A stretch of DNA of 64,000 nucleotides from an uncultured Eubacteriales bacterium (GCA_900544555.1 UQWD01000001.1:124001-188000), one strand, 5' to 3'. Counted from the stretch's first letter, positions 26,002 through 36,021 are shown. The notes: generated by a model from the letters alone, not told the origin. Translations and numbers: made by a program.

Positions 26002-27405
26002 TTATACCATATCGCGCGGATCCCTGGCCCTCGTCTCCCGAATAACTGTGGGGGATAGCAGCAGCACCGCAATCAGGTTTGGTATGCTCATAAAACCGTT
26101 TACCGTTTCCGCAACGCTCCACGCCAGATCAAGCCGCATAACCGCGCCTACTATCACCACCGCAATATAAATAAATTGGTATGGGCGGCGGGCTCGCTCC
26201 CCGAACAAAAATTCCGCGCACCGGGTTCCATACAGCGCCCAGCATAAGATGGTTGAAAATCCGAATAACACCATGCAGGCCATTATTAACAGATTAGAAG
26301 CCTTTTCGGACAGCAATGTAGAAAACGCGCCGCTCATAAGCTCCGTACCGGAAATATCCGCCTGCCCAAAGGGTATTTTTACGCCGGAGCATAAGAGTGC
26401 AAGCGCCGTAATCGTACACATCACGATAGTATCGATAAACACCTCCGCAATCCCGTATAGCCCCTGCCTAACGGGATCCTTTGTATCCGCGCAAGCATGA
26501 GCCATCGGCGCGGACCCAAGCCCCGCCTCGTTCGAGAAAATCCCACGCGCCACTCCTGTTCGGAACGCGCGTGTAAGCGTAAACCCCGTTACGCCCCCAA
26601 GCATGGGCATGAACCCGAAAGCGTTCTTGATAATGCCTCCCAAAGCGTCCGGTATATTATAATAATTCACGCAGATTACGCCGACAGCCGTTAAGGTATA
26701 TGCAAGACTCATAACAGGAACCAGCACGCCCGCGACGGAGCCTATTCTTTTTACGCCGCCCAAAACGACTATGGCAGAAACAACGGCAACCACAGCGCCC
26801 ACCAATAACTTACAGGTCAGCTCGTTGTCAAACAACGCCGTATAGGTCATTACGGTTCGCGTTACCGCGTCGGTTAATGCGTTGGACTGAACCATATTCC
26901 CGGAACCGAAAGCCGCTATCGCGCCCAAGCCGGCAAACAGGCAGGCAAGCCCGCGGCCTTTTTTACCCAGCCCTCTCATCATATAATGCATGGGTCCGCC
27001 CGTCATTTCGCCCGCGTCGTTTTTACAGCGATACCGCACCGAAAGGAAAACCTCCGCGTACTTTACAGCCATACCCACAAACGCTGAAGCCCACATCCAG
27101 AATACAGCGCCAGTTCCGCCTATTACGATTGCGCTTGCCACACCCGCTATGTTTCCGGTTCCGACGCAGCCGGCCAGCGCCGTAGCCAGCGCCTGAAACG
27201 GCGTTACCGAGCCTTTTTGGGCTCGCTTGCGTTTTTTGCCGCCCAACCCGCCGAACACCGTTTTCATGCTGGCCCATAAGCACGAGAACTGTATCCCCCT
27301 CAAGCGGGCCGTCAGGTAAACCCCCAGGCCCAAAAGCAGCACGATTGTAAACGGTCCCCAGGCAATACCGTGTAAAAACTCGTTAATACTCAAAATAACG
27401 CCCAT
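26002..27405 (-). CDS. Alanine/glycine:cation symporter (AGCS family)
   Basis: The 467-residue protein has about ten membrane helices and the AGCS signature: GPFTIVLLLGLGVYLTARLR near the start, ALAGCVGTGNIAGVASAI, GGPMHYMMRGLGKKGRGLA and FSNEAGLGSAPMAHACADT. It imports alanine or glycine with sodium ions. The ATG at 27403-27405 is preferred: GGGGGG stands about ten bases upstream and the 50 residues before it are not part of the family. It is transcribed alone. Confidence 0.93.
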   Translation of the reverse strand: MGVILSINEFLHGIAWGPFTIVLLLGLGVYLTARLRGIQFSCLWASMKTVFGGLGGKKRKRAQKGSVTPFQALATALAGCVGTGNIAGVASAIVIGGTGAVFWMWASAFVGMAVKYAEVFLSVRYRCKNDAGEMTGGPMHYMMRGLGKKGRGLACLFAGLGAIAAFGSGNMVQSNALTDAVTRTVMTYTALFDNELTCKLLVGAVVAVVSAIVVLGGVKRIGSVAGVLVPVMSLAYTLTAVGVICVNYYNIPDALGGIIKNAFGFMPMLGGVTGFTLTRAFRTGVARGIFSNEAGLGSAPMAHACADTKDPVRQGLYGIAEVFIDTIVMCTITALALLCSGVKIPFGQADISGTELMSGAFSTLLSEKASNLLIMACMVLFGFSTILCWALYGTRCAEFLFGERARRPYQFIYIAVVIVGAVMRLDLAWSVAETVNGFMSIPNLIAVLLLSPTVIRETRARDPRDMV

Positions 27406-27714
27406 AATCAACATTCCCCCCGCAGTTTCGTGTATGCGGGAGACAACCCTGATTATGCCGGAAAACAAAGAAGGATACCTTTTTTCTATCGCGAAGCTGG
27501 ATTTGATTAGCTTTAGTTTAACTTGAACACGCTTAAAATCATAAAACCAGAGCAAAGCTATCTACCAAAACGCCTCCCCGTCTCCATAATTTTAATAAGG
27601 ATAAAATAGCCATACTTTATGGTATTGTAGCGTCAGCAAGAGCGCCATTAATCGGCGGCAGGATGCACAAACGCGCGGACGCTTAATGCCATCCGCGCGA
27701 TTGAAACGGTTCAT
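27406..27714. other. Intergenic region between the symporter and the beta-propeller gene
   Basis: A hairpin, CGCGCGGA (27672-27679) and TCCGCGCG (27692-27699), ends the beta-propeller gene on the minus strand and is followed by a short T-rich tract. The rest should hold the symporter promoter, which I could not place with confidence. Confidence 0.55.
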
Positions 27715-29475
27715 TTATTTAATCGGTATGCCGAAAATCCTGTTCTGCCTGGTCCCCACGACAATCATGCCGTTAAATACCGCCGGGGAGGCTTCAATAT
27801 TGCCTCCGAGGTTAATCGTATCAAGGAGTTGTCCCGTTATGCCGTCAATAAGGTACATGTTACCGGCCTGGTTGCATTGTATGATGTAGCCGTTCCCTTC
27901 CTCATCATATATAATAACGGGTGAACTCCAGGGGTAATTTTCCATCTCAAAGGTCCACTTTTCCTCCCCCGTTTTTTTGTCAAGCGCTACGAGTATACCG
28001 CTGTTGCGGGACGGGGTTCTGGAAATCGGTACGAAGATAAAGTCGGAAAGCTTTCCTTTTCCTATTGCCAATGTACCTTGCACGCCGCCCGAAAGATCCG
28101 ATACCGTGCCGCACATATAGTCTTTCCTCCACACTATCTCCCCCGTTTCCGCGTCGATCTTCCAAATGGGGACTGCCGCCTTTTCATCGGCCCCGGCCCG
28201 CCATCCCGCGTGGAATGATGTCGAAACATATACATAAGGGTGGCCGTCTTCAAATTCAAGCACCGGCGAACAGTTGGTGTCGTCAAGCGTATCCTGTACC
28301 CATACGATTTCGTTCGTGTTAACGTTCACGCACATCAGCAGCCCGCCGTTATCGGGGAAAATGATGTAGTCTTTAAACGCCGCTACGCTGGCCTCCACGC
28401 CGAGCCAATACTTTTCATTCTTATTGCTTCTATCGGCCTTGTAACGCCATTTGACGACTTCAGAAGGATGAACGGAGAGCGTACCCGCAGCCTCGTCGTA
28501 CTGCGTGTTTAGCTTCATCATATAAACAATACCGTTTTCCCCGGGATAGATCAGCGTATCCGATTGAGCGCATACGATAGGTGAACTGTCGTACGCATGC
28601 CAGCTCCTAAGTGCAAAATCGTCCTTTTTGCCGAACTCATAAAGGATTTCTCCCGTAACAAGGCTTACCACAAACGCTTTTTGGCTGCTCGAACCCTCGG
28701 TCGGGCTCGCGTCGCCTGAACCGAGATACATCAACGGAATACCCCTTGGATCCAGAGCGCCGGCGCCCTTAAAGGGATGCTTCAATGCAATATTGTCACG
28801 GGTTTTCTCACCTGTTTCAATATCAATAAAGTAGATATCTCCGTCCATCGTTGCGTAGATAGCTTCGACAAGGCCCTCTTTTTCTTTGGCCCAGTCATAC
28901 ATGTTCATGATCTTTTTAGTTTCCTTGGGCCATTTTACAATCAGAGGCTGGCCTGTCCAGCCGCTGCCCGTCCACGAACCGCTGCCCACCATCTTGGGAA
29001 GGCTGCCCGTTGCTACCGCCCATTTAACTGCTCCGAATTTTTTGTTCGTTACGGTTGCCGTACCGTATGCGGCTGAATCCCTGAAATTATTACCGCGGAA
29101 CGTAATAACGCCCTCTAATGCGGAGTATCTCTCGCCAACCCCAAACGAAACCCTATCTTTTCTGGTATACGAATCAACCTCTTTGCCGTCAACCATCATT
29201 CCCGTCAGCATGCCGAAATCCGACGGCCGCGTCCCTTCCACAGGATGCGGGCTGAACATCGGTTCAGCTGTAGGGTTGGCAATCGGCGATTGCTCCGGTG
29301 CGCCTGAAGCGCCTGGAGCGGGCGAGTTGCCTGGTTCTATGGGGGCAGGCGGGTTGTTTTTACCGCTGAGAATAGAGATAGCCAGCACAACCGCGATAAT
29401 GAATAAAATCAATAATGCCGTAACCACAAAAAAGCGTCCTTTGGGTTTGCGGCGCATTCTCCCTTTACGTGCCAT
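27715..29475 (-). CDS. Membrane-anchored PQQ-like beta-propeller protein
   Basis: The 586-residue protein starts with a basic stretch and one membrane helix (residues about 16-38), then a Pro/Ser-rich linker, and then a beta-propeller from about 90 on. Propeller blades show as ILVALDKKTGEEKWTFEMEN, IWKIDAETGEIVWRKDYM and YLIDGITGQLLDTINLGGN. The fold is that of BamB/PQQ-like repeats and should lie outside the membrane. In Gram-positive bacteria such proteins have no settled role; binding to the cell wall or other proteins is likely. GAGGTG stands before the ATG. Confidence 0.88.
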   Translation of the reverse strand: MARKGRMRRKPKGRFFVVTALLILFIIAVVLAISILSGKNNPPAPIEPGNSPAPGASGAPEQSPIANPTAEPMFSPHPVEGTRPSDFGMLTGMMVDGKEVDSYTRKDRVSFGVGERYSALEGVITFRGNNFRDSAAYGTATVTNKKFGAVKWAVATGSLPKMVGSGSWTGSGWTGQPLIVKWPKETKKIMNMYDWAKEKEGLVEAIYATMDGDIYFIDIETGEKTRDNIALKHPFKGAGALDPRGIPLMYLGSGDASPTEGSSSQKAFVVSLVTGEILYEFGKKDDFALRSWHAYDSSPIVCAQSDTLIYPGENGIVYMMKLNTQYDEAAGTLSVHPSEVVKWRYKADRSNKNEKYWLGVEASVAAFKDYIIFPDNGGLLMCVNVNTNEIVWVQDTLDDTNCSPVLEFEDGHPYVYVSTSFHAGWRAGADEKAAVPIWKIDAETGEIVWRKDYMCGTVSDLSGGVQGTLAIGKGKLSDFIFVPISRTPSRNSGILVALDKKTGEEKWTFEMENYPWSSPVIIYDEEGNGYIIQCNQAGNMYLIDGITGQLLDTINLGGNIEASPAVFNGMIVVGTRQNRIFGIPIK

Positions 29476-29602
29476 ATTTCACCTCATCATTCAAAAAAAA
29501 TACACTTATGCCAAACGGCATGCATCCAATGCCGCTTATTATATCTCAAATCCCACCGGCGGGCAAGGCTGTTCAGCCCGAAGGCCGCATGCATAATTTC
29601 AA

Positions 29603-29626
29603 TTTATGCATGTTAACATGCATAAA
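29603..29626. repeat. 24-bp perfect palindrome
   Basis: The two 12-base halves (TTTATGCATGTT and AACATGCATAAA) are exact reverse complements with no spacer. It may be an operator or a simple terminator; A-runs follow it on the plus strand. Confidence 0.6.
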
Positions 29627-29847
29627 AAGGAATCTAAAATAATTAAGTATGTCTTAATTTTTGATTAAACCTTTGCAAGGCGCAGCAACAACGGCGTTGC
29701 TTCAAATTTCAGCAATAGTCTATAAAAGGCGGCTATTACCATAAATCAATTATTCAAAACGCGCACAATGCCCAATAATCGCCATGCAACTATGTTTTTC
29801 GCCCGCGTGCGCATCCCGTTTTTCAAGCCTGATAGTATCACCCAAAC

Positions 29848-29876
29848 TCAAAAGGGCGCTGCTGATAGCTGCGCCC
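29848..29876 (-). terminator. Terminator of the GH25-LysM gene
   Basis: On the minus strand GGGCGC and GCGCCC form a stem followed by TTTTGA. It lies about 30 bases after the stop codon. Confidence 0.6.
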
Positions 29877-29906
29877 AAATACAATTTTGTTCGAACATGA
29901 AATTCG

Positions 29907-31103
29907 TTATTCGTTTGTGTGTATCTCCAGCTTCATTCCGGCATAAATCAGGTTCACGTTCCTAATTTTGTTTATCGCCGCCAGCTTATCCAACGGCATA
30001 TTAAACCGTCGCGCTATTCGGTCCAGCGTATCCCCGCGCCTAATTGTATAGAAGAATATCCTTTCTTCCGCGATGGGTATCCTGATTACCTCGCCCGCAT
30101 AAATCAGGTTTGGGTTCTTAATATGATTGAACAAAGCGATTTCATTTACTCCTTCGTTCCATTCATCCGCAATTCGGTGCAGTGTATCCCCACGTTTCAC
30201 CTTGTATTCTACGTATTTGACGCCCTCATCGCCATCCCTCTCAACGGGTACGAGCAGCGTTTGCCCGGCATAAATCCTGTCAGGGCTGTCAATATGGTTG
30301 AGCTTAGCCAATTCCGTTACGGTCGTGTTGAACTTTCGCGCTATTTTGTACAGCGTATCGCCTCGTTTTATCACAATTTGAACGAGATGCCCGTTTGGCG
30401 ACGGCTCCGGCTCGGGTATCGGGTCTTCGCCGCTCAGATAAATCCCCTTAGTGAACTTATCCAGATCCACATCGCCTGACACGCCGGGTACCCGACCCGT
30501 ATTGGAATACTGAAACCCTGCCCAGCTGTCCCAACTTCCGATATCCTTCGGTTCATCTACTCCATATTCGGCCACCCAGAGTAAAGCTTCGTCCGCAACT
30601 TCCTTATTCCAAAGGGTACGCGCGTTTGAAGCGTTGGTATATAGAACCATTTCCTTGCCGCTTAGCCGCTTTGCTTCACGAAGAAACGCAAGCGCAACCT
30701 CGTTAGTTTGGGCTTTCGTTCCCAGCCTGCTGAACTCGACGGCCAGCCTCAACTGCGGCTGAGCCGAAGATATGACCGTTATATAGAACCGGGCCTGCTC
30801 CCTGGCCTCGGTCTTGGTTTTCGCGGTGCAGTAATGGTAGAAGCCGATATCAAGCCCCGCCTTTCTGGCGCCGTTGTAATGCTCAATATAATAGGGATCG
30901 GTATAGTTTAAACCCACGCTGGAACGGATATATACCGCCTTCACCCCGCTTTGCTTTACACGGTTAAAATCAACACTCCCTTGCCATCTGCTCACATCAA
31001 TTCCGTCCAAAATCTCGCAGGCCGAAGGCTCGTTTGCGCCCATGGCCGCTGGAATTACAAAAACCAGCAGTACGATTAAAACGCCCGCTAATACTTTTTT
31101 CAA
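29907..31103 (-). CDS. Secreted GH25 (lysozyme-like) protein with three LysM domains
   Basis: The 398-residue protein has a signal peptide, a GH25 domain (residues about 30-215) starting GIDVSRWQGSVDFNRVKQSG, and three LysM modules at about 240-290, 300-345 and 350-395 (IKRGDTLYKIARKFN, VKRGDTLHRIADEWN, IRRGDTLDRIARRFN). LysM binds peptidoglycan; GH25 cleaves it. In related clostridial proteins, as I remember them, the catalytic strand reads LAMDFE; here it is LAVEFS, so the usual Glu is replaced by Ser. It may be weakly active or only a wall binder. The TTG start at 31103 has GGGGGTG seven bases upstream; the ATG further out has no such site. Confidence 0.9.
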   Translation of the reverse strand: MKKVLAGVLIVLLVFVIPAAMGANEPSACEILDGIDVSRWQGSVDFNRVKQSGVKAVYIRSSVGLNYTDPYYIEHYNGARKAGLDIGFYHYCTAKTKTEAREQARFYITVISSAQPQLRLAVEFSRLGTKAQTNEVALAFLREAKRLSGKEMVLYTNASNARTLWNKEVADEALLWVAEYGVDEPKDIGSWDSWAGFQYSNTGRVPGVSGDVDLDKFTKGIYLSGEDPIPEPEPSPNGHLVQIVIKRGDTLYKIARKFNTTVTELAKLNHIDSPDRIYAGQTLLVPVERDGDEGVKYVEYKVKRGDTLHRIADEWNEGVNEIALFNHIKNPNLIYAGEVIRIPIAEERIFFYTIRRGDTLDRIARRFNMPLDKLAAINKIRNVNLIYAGMKLEIHTNE

Positions 31104-31196
31104 AAGAAAGCACCCCCTAACCATACATTCTATGGTATATCTTTAGCGCGCGTTACGATACCTGCTCTATGCATTCCACAAAAGAGGAATAAATGA

Positions 31197-32573
31197 CTAA
31201 AGCCGCTGTTCATCATACCTTCGTATCTTCTGTTTTTTTACCCAAACAACCGCGTACGCCGCAGCGGCGGCAGCCGCAACTCCAGCTACTGCTATCCACC
31301 AGGGAAACGCTCTGTTTTGCCCTTCCCCGTTATCTTCTGGAGCCTGGGTAAGAGCCGGGGCCGCCTGTTTCTTTTGAATCTGCGTGGAGAGCGCAATTTC
31401 CTTTTGCTGTTGTTCCCCGAATTCATTTTCATACCGGATAAGCAGCCGCCCTTCAAACTGGCCGGATTCGCCGTCAACAGAGGTAACCTGCAAGTTCGTC
31501 GCGCAGTCCTTCGCTTCGCCGGGCGCCAGCTCGCCTACGAACACGCTCCCCCCGTTATTCATGCCCGGCATCTCAAACGTAGCCAATACGTTATATATCA
31601 TCCCCTTGCCCATATTCATCAGGTTTATGGAAAACGCCACATTGTCGCCTTCTGTCACGCGGGAAGGGAACGCGGGCGCTTCATATTCAAGCCGGATAGG
31701 CTGGCGCACGTTCATGATAATCGTATCCGACCCGGATGCGGGAATCGCGGCGCCATATTCATATTCCATGGATATAACAGCCGTATGCGGCTTGGAAGCG
31801 GCGGCCTCGATAACGTATACCGGCAGCTCCCACGTCAGCTCGCCGCCCTTTTTTAGCCGTTTAAAATACGAGCTGGAGACGCCCTTGGGTAGAATCTGAG
31901 CCTCCTGCGCCTCGAAATAGAGCTTAATATTGCTCACCTGCTCAGACGCGCTGGTGTTGCGAATTGTTATTCGGATTACCCCCTCCTTTCCCGGTTCGAG
32001 CGGATCCGGATTAACATAATAGGAATCAACCATCAGCTTTGGCAGTGAAGCCGGCCTCTCCTGCTCGGGATCCGCGTTTTTCTCTTTGCCGTCGTTAACG
32101 GAGACATAGACCGAAAAATCCCCGCCTACGGGCGTACCGCCCAAATCCATGCCCTTTACGGAGAACGTCACCGGATACGCGCCGATATAGCGTTCCTTTT
32201 TCAGCTCCAGGCGGAACACCGCCAGATAACACCATGCGGTTTTACCGCCGGGCAGCTTTTGCTCGGCCAAACGCACCGTTTTTTCATAGTTCCTAAATAC
32301 GAAGGGGGCGGAGTCCGGCTCCCCTAAATTGGCTGATACCGTAAGCGCGCCGCCCTGCAATTGGGAAGAACAAAGAAGCGGCAGCACCACGACCGCCTCG
32401 TTTTTGTTCGCAGTCGGCAGATATCCATCGTTAAAGCTCCTGTCCATATTCTCATATACGTTCATCGCGTCTATGGATATGGACGGGGGCGCTTCCCCCT
32501 CGCCAAGCGCGCCAAAGCACAGGCTTACGGCGGTTACAAGCAGGATTAGGGCGGCGGTTAAGCGTTTATACAT
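31197..32573 (-). CDS. Secreted CARDB/COG1361-like protein of an ABC export operon
   Basis: The 458-residue protein has a signal peptide (residues 1-24), Ig-like/CARDB-type beta domains (for example DPLEPGKEGVIRITIRNTS at about 190 and TEGDNVAFSINLMNMGKG at about 310), a short Gln/Pro linker and one C-terminal membrane helix (about 427-447) with a basic tail. It is probably anchored in the membrane and faces outside. It is the third gene after an ATPase and an FtsX-type permease, so it likely serves as the extracellular partner of that transporter. GGAGGT lies six bases before the ATG. The exact substrate is not known. Confidence 0.83.
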   Translation of the reverse strand: MYKRLTAALILLVTAVSLCFGALGEGEAPPSISIDAMNVYENMDRSFNDGYLPTANKNEAVVVLPLLCSSQLQGGALTVSANLGEPDSAPFVFRNYEKTVRLAEQKLPGGKTAWCYLAVFRLELKKERYIGAYPVTFSVKGMDLGGTPVGGDFSVYVSVNDGKEKNADPEQERPASLPKLMVDSYYVNPDPLEPGKEGVIRITIRNTSASEQVSNIKLYFEAQEAQILPKGVSSSYFKRLKKGGELTWELPVYVIEAAASKPHTAVISMEYEYGAAIPASGSDTIIMNVRQPIRLEYEAPAFPSRVTEGDNVAFSINLMNMGKGMIYNVLATFEMPGMNNGGSVFVGELAPGEAKDCATNLQVTSVDGESGQFEGRLLIRYENEFGEQQQKEIALSTQIQKKQAAPALTQAPEDNGEGQNRAFPWWIAVAGVAAAAAAAYAVVWVKKQKIRRYDEQRL

Positions 32574-32588
32574 TTAAGTACCTCCTTA

Positions 32589-35330
32589 TCACAGAACCCG
32601 GATATTTTCTACAATGCTCTCCTTGAGAACCTTCTTGAGCCTGCGGCGCATAACGAAGCAGCAGAACAAAAACAGCGCCAGGAAAAACAGGAGTGGTTCG
32701 GCCACCGGCAAATAAACCTCGGTTTTCAACATCGATTCTTCCATCATGGGCGCTAGGAAAAGGCTCGCGGCGTAGCCCGCTACCCCTCCCCAGACAAACA
32801 TCGCGGCCAGCTGCCTTAAATAGATGCGCCCGATTTCCTTTTCGGGCGCCCCTACCGCGCGGAGCGTGCCAATGCCCTGCCTGCCCGCGCGTATGCGCGC
32901 GGCAAGCGCGTTGCTCACCATAATCGCCGTAGAAAAGAACAGCAGCAGCACGACCGATGCAAAAAACAGCATGTAATTGATTATCGTCGATCTCAGTTCG
33001 CGAGCCGATTCTATATTTGAATATGAATATAAATCATTTGCCCGGTAGGTCATTTGCTTTATCGCATCGTTGATATACGCTTCGGTCTGCGGATCGGGCT
33101 CCTCGGAAAGCGTCAACTCAAGTTTTTCATAATTCGCCTCTATACCCATGGATTTAAGCCCCTGATGGCTTGTGATAACGCTCAAGATATTAAATTGTGA
33201 GCCAACCGAGTTTCCTGCGCCGATCACCGCGCCGATACGGGCGGTATGATCCAGCCGCACCACATTCTCCGCCGGCTTTTCATAATCATGGGCTTCAAGC
33301 GTATAGAGCAGGCTCAAGTCGAGCTTGCCGCCCTCCATAAACATATCGTTTACCCCGTGGTATGTGTGTACGGCGTTTTCTTCGTAATCGGACAATTCAA
33401 CTTCCGGGCCAAACGAAACGCTAGATCCACCGCTGTATTCGTAAGCCGTATACTCGGGCGCAAAAATAAGAATCTCATCCCCGGACGCCAGCGCATTGAG
33501 ATCTACATCCCCTTGCTCGGCGTATTGGTTCAGCGATAAAAGCGCATCGTCGTCAAGCGCAATGATCTCAACCGTCAGAAAATCGCGTTCAAAGCCGTAT
33601 TGCTGTTTAAGCTTTAGGTAATTATCATGTTCCCTCGCGAAATAATCGCCGTGATCCCCCGTTTCGTCACGCAAATATTCCGGTTCTTCTTTGAGCAGGT
33701 AGTGAAACTGGAATTCCATCCCGTTGGCTGTTGCATACGACGTAATTTCTTCCGGCGTCAGAAGCGCATTGTGTACGCATCGTTTGCCTGTAACCCTATG
33801 GGCTGTCGGCAGGTTTTCCATATCCGCCCTGTCCTTTTCGGTTATGCCCGGAGCGCGGTATTGGTATATGATAAATCCGCTCTCATATGAACCCAGCTGA
33901 TATAATTCATAATGATAATCATATTCGTTATTGCTTAACCGATCTACTGCGCCCGGTAAAAACAGGCGCGCGATAAGCGTGAACGCGGTTATGCCCAATG
34001 CCAGCGTTATGGATATGACGACAAGCCTCCCCTTTTGCAGCATCGCCATGCGCTGCGCCACCAGCCGGGTGGGAGAGAACGTTTTTTTGCTTTTAAACAT
34101 GCTGCGGCCGATTTTACGCGTCGAATCCGTATCGCGGATCGCCTGCATGGGCGGGATTTTGCCCACCCGCTTGAGCGGCAGATTGGTCGACAGCAAAACG
34201 CTCAGCACGCTTATTGCCGCCATGCCCGCGAGGACGATGAAATTGGGCGCGAATACATAACCTTCGCCTAATATTGCGATAAGCCTCCATACCGTCAGAT
34301 AGGCAAGCCCGACGCCGATGGGCAGAACCGCCGCCATGAGATAAAGGGTTTCACGTAGGAGTACGGAACGGAGCTGTTTTACGGTCATGCCCACGGCCCG
34401 CAAAAGCCCGACCTGGCGCTTTCTCGCGTCGATTACGGATGTAAAAGAGCTTGCTATACCCGAACAGGAGCTGAGCATCAGCATGATGGATACTAGGCCC
34501 CAAATGATAATGGGCATAGCAAAATCCAAATCAATATCGTTAAACAGGTCGGGAGTTACATCAAGGCCCTCCACATACCATTGATCCGATATGCGCCCGT
34601 TTTCCTTATAAAATTGTTCCAATCGATTATAGGCGTTCCGGCGGCTCATCGAATAAGTCCCGCAAGCCGTCAAAACGCTTCTGCCTCCCGGCTCGAGCGG
34701 CTCTTCATCGCTTACGATTGCGCCAGGAAGATCATTGTATATCGTATCGAAATCCCTGTTCCGCCAGGACGGGAAATTCCTGGCCTTTAATATACCCGTC
34801 AAAACATACTCTTTTTCAACGGTTTGCTGAAGGTACCCTTCCCCATCCGGTATACGGAGCGTGAGCTTTATTTTAGAGCCAATCTCAAGCCCCTGCCGAA
34901 GCATGCCGAGCGCGCGCGTTTCTATGGCGATTTCACCGGCCTTTTCCGGCAGCCGTCCTTCGACGGGCCAAAGCCTGGTAAGCTCAATCGCCGTTTCATC
35001 CGCCTTAGCCAAGGAGAACAGGGGATTGACCGCATCGCCGTCCATGGCCTCCGCTATCTGTTCAATATGCCCAAGTTCTTTAAAAACGCCCTCGTCCAAG
35101 AGCGTTTGAACGGGCATCCCCTCAACGTCGTGCATAGCGGCGTCATACGCGCCGTAACGATCGTAATGATTCTCCATCGACGATGCATATACGCTTCCAA
35201 TCATCAGTACGGCGGCTGAGGAGAAGAACACGGCAAGCAAAACCCCCGAGACAAGCAGCGCGTACTGCCTGCGCCTGTTTTTGATGTTCCCCGCCGCTAT
35301 TCGGCCAATCGTGGGTAGTTTACGCTTCAT
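32589..35330 (-). CDS. FtsX/MacB-like ABC transporter permease
   Basis: The 913-residue protein begins MKRKLPTIGRIAAGNIKNRR and has a first membrane helix (about 22-42), a large outside domain, and three-helix FtsX blocks in the middle (with RKRQVGLLRAVGMTVKQLRS) and at the C-terminus (RQGIGTLRAVGAPEKEIGRI). This double-FtsX layout is usual for Gram-positive permeases of peptide or lipoprotein export and of antibiotic resistance. The ATG at 35330 has GGGAGGGATGGG upstream and overlaps the ATPase gene end by 11 bases. Confidence 0.92.
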   Translation of the reverse strand: MKRKLPTIGRIAAGNIKNRRRQYALLVSGVLLAVFFSSAAVLMIGSVYASSMENHYDRYGAYDAAMHDVEGMPVQTLLDEGVFKELGHIEQIAEAMDGDAVNPLFSLAKADETAIELTRLWPVEGRLPEKAGEIAIETRALGMLRQGLEIGSKIKLTLRIPDGEGYLQQTVEKEYVLTGILKARNFPSWRNRDFDTIYNDLPGAIVSDEEPLEPGGRSVLTACGTYSMSRRNAYNRLEQFYKENGRISDQWYVEGLDVTPDLFNDIDLDFAMPIIIWGLVSIMLMLSSCSGIASSFTSVIDARKRQVGLLRAVGMTVKQLRSVLLRETLYLMAAVLPIGVGLAYLTVWRLIAILGEGYVFAPNFIVLAGMAAISVLSVLLSTNLPLKRVGKIPPMQAIRDTDSTRKIGRSMFKSKKTFSPTRLVAQRMAMLQKGRLVVISITLALGITAFTLIARLFLPGAVDRLSNNEYDYHYELYQLGSYESGFIIYQYRAPGITEKDRADMENLPTAHRVTGKRCVHNALLTPEEITSYATANGMEFQFHYLLKEEPEYLRDETGDHGDYFAREHDNYLKLKQQYGFERDFLTVEIIALDDDALLSLNQYAEQGDVDLNALASGDEILIFAPEYTAYEYSGGSSVSFGPEVELSDYEENAVHTYHGVNDMFMEGGKLDLSLLYTLEAHDYEKPAENVVRLDHTARIGAVIGAGNSVGSQFNILSVITSHQGLKSMGIEANYEKLELTLSEEPDPQTEAYINDAIKQMTYRANDLYSYSNIESARELRSTIINYMLFFASVVLLLFFSTAIMVSNALAARIRAGRQGIGTLRAVGAPEKEIGRIYLRQLAAMFVWGGVAGYAASLFLAPMMEESMLKTEVYLPVAEPLLFFLALFLFCCFVMRRRLKKVLKESIVENIRVL

Positions 35331-36021
35331 TTCCCATCCCTCCCGCTTCCCGGGTATCCCTGATGATCCTGCCGTCCTCAAGCGTAATAACACGTTCCGC
35401 CTGTTCCGCGATGAATAAATCGTGCGTCACCAAAGCGAGCGTTACGCCCATCTCCCTGCCGGCATATTTGAGCAGGTTCAACACCTCCCTGCCCGTTTTT
35501 GCGTCCAGGTTACCCGTCGGCTCGTCGGCGAATAATATGCCCGGTTTATTCGCCAGCGCCCTCGCGATAGCGACCCTTTGCTGCTGCCCTCCAGAGAGCG
35601 CGCCGGGCAAATGATCCAACCTATCGCCGATTCCCAGCATTTCAATCAGGCGGTTTATATGCGCTTCGTCCGGCTTTTTCCTGTCCAGCGTAACGGGAAG
35701 CATTATGTTTTCATACGCGGTCAGCTCCTGCACCAGGTTGTAGGCCTGGAATATGAATCCAAAGCGTCTGCGCCTGAGTATTGAGAGTTGATCGTCGTTA
35801 TATGAGTATAAGTCCGTATCCCCATAAAAAACTTTGCCTGAAGTCGGGTATTCAAGCCCGCCTAGAACATGAAGCAGCGTGGATTTGCCAGAGCCGCTCG
35901 GCCCCGTTATTGCACAAAATCCCCCTCTTTCAAAGGTTGTATCAACGCCGTTGAGCGCGTTAACTCGTATGGCGCCGTTTGAATAAACCTTGTTTAATCC
36001 CTCGCATCGAAGCACCTCCAT
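35320..36021 (-). CDS. ABC transporter ATP-binding protein (MacB/LolD type)
   Basis: The 233-residue ATPase has Walker A GPSGSGKST (about 39), signature LSGGQQQRVAIA (about 141), Walker B ILFADEPTGNLD and the H-loop LVTHD. This is the LolD/MacB subclass, which works with FtsX-type permeases such as the next gene. The ATG at 36019-36021 has AAGGGAG upstream. It is the first gene of the three-gene operon 36021-31197. Confidence 0.94.
   Translation of the reverse strand: MEVLRCEGLNKVYSNGAIRVNALNGVDTTFERGGFCAITGPSGSGKSTLLHVLGGLEYPTSGKVFYGDTDLYSYNDDQLSILRRRRFGFIFQAYNLVQELTAYENIMLPVTLDRKKPDEAHINRLIEMLGIGDRLDHLPGALSGGQQQRVAIARALANKPGILFADEPTGNLDAKTGREVLNLLKYAGREMGVTLALVTHDLFIAEQAERVITLEDGRIIRDTREAGGMGNEA

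Larger units (their letters stand above)
29476..29906. other. Gene-free stretch upstream of the beta-propeller gene
   Basis: It holds a long perfect palindrome (29603-29626) and the terminator of the GH25-LysM gene (29848-29876). No supported gene lies in it. Confidence 0.6.

Noticed and set aside
27406..27555. 50-residue extension of the symporter
   Set aside because: The extension is basic and not part of the family; GGGGGG before 27405 marks the true start.
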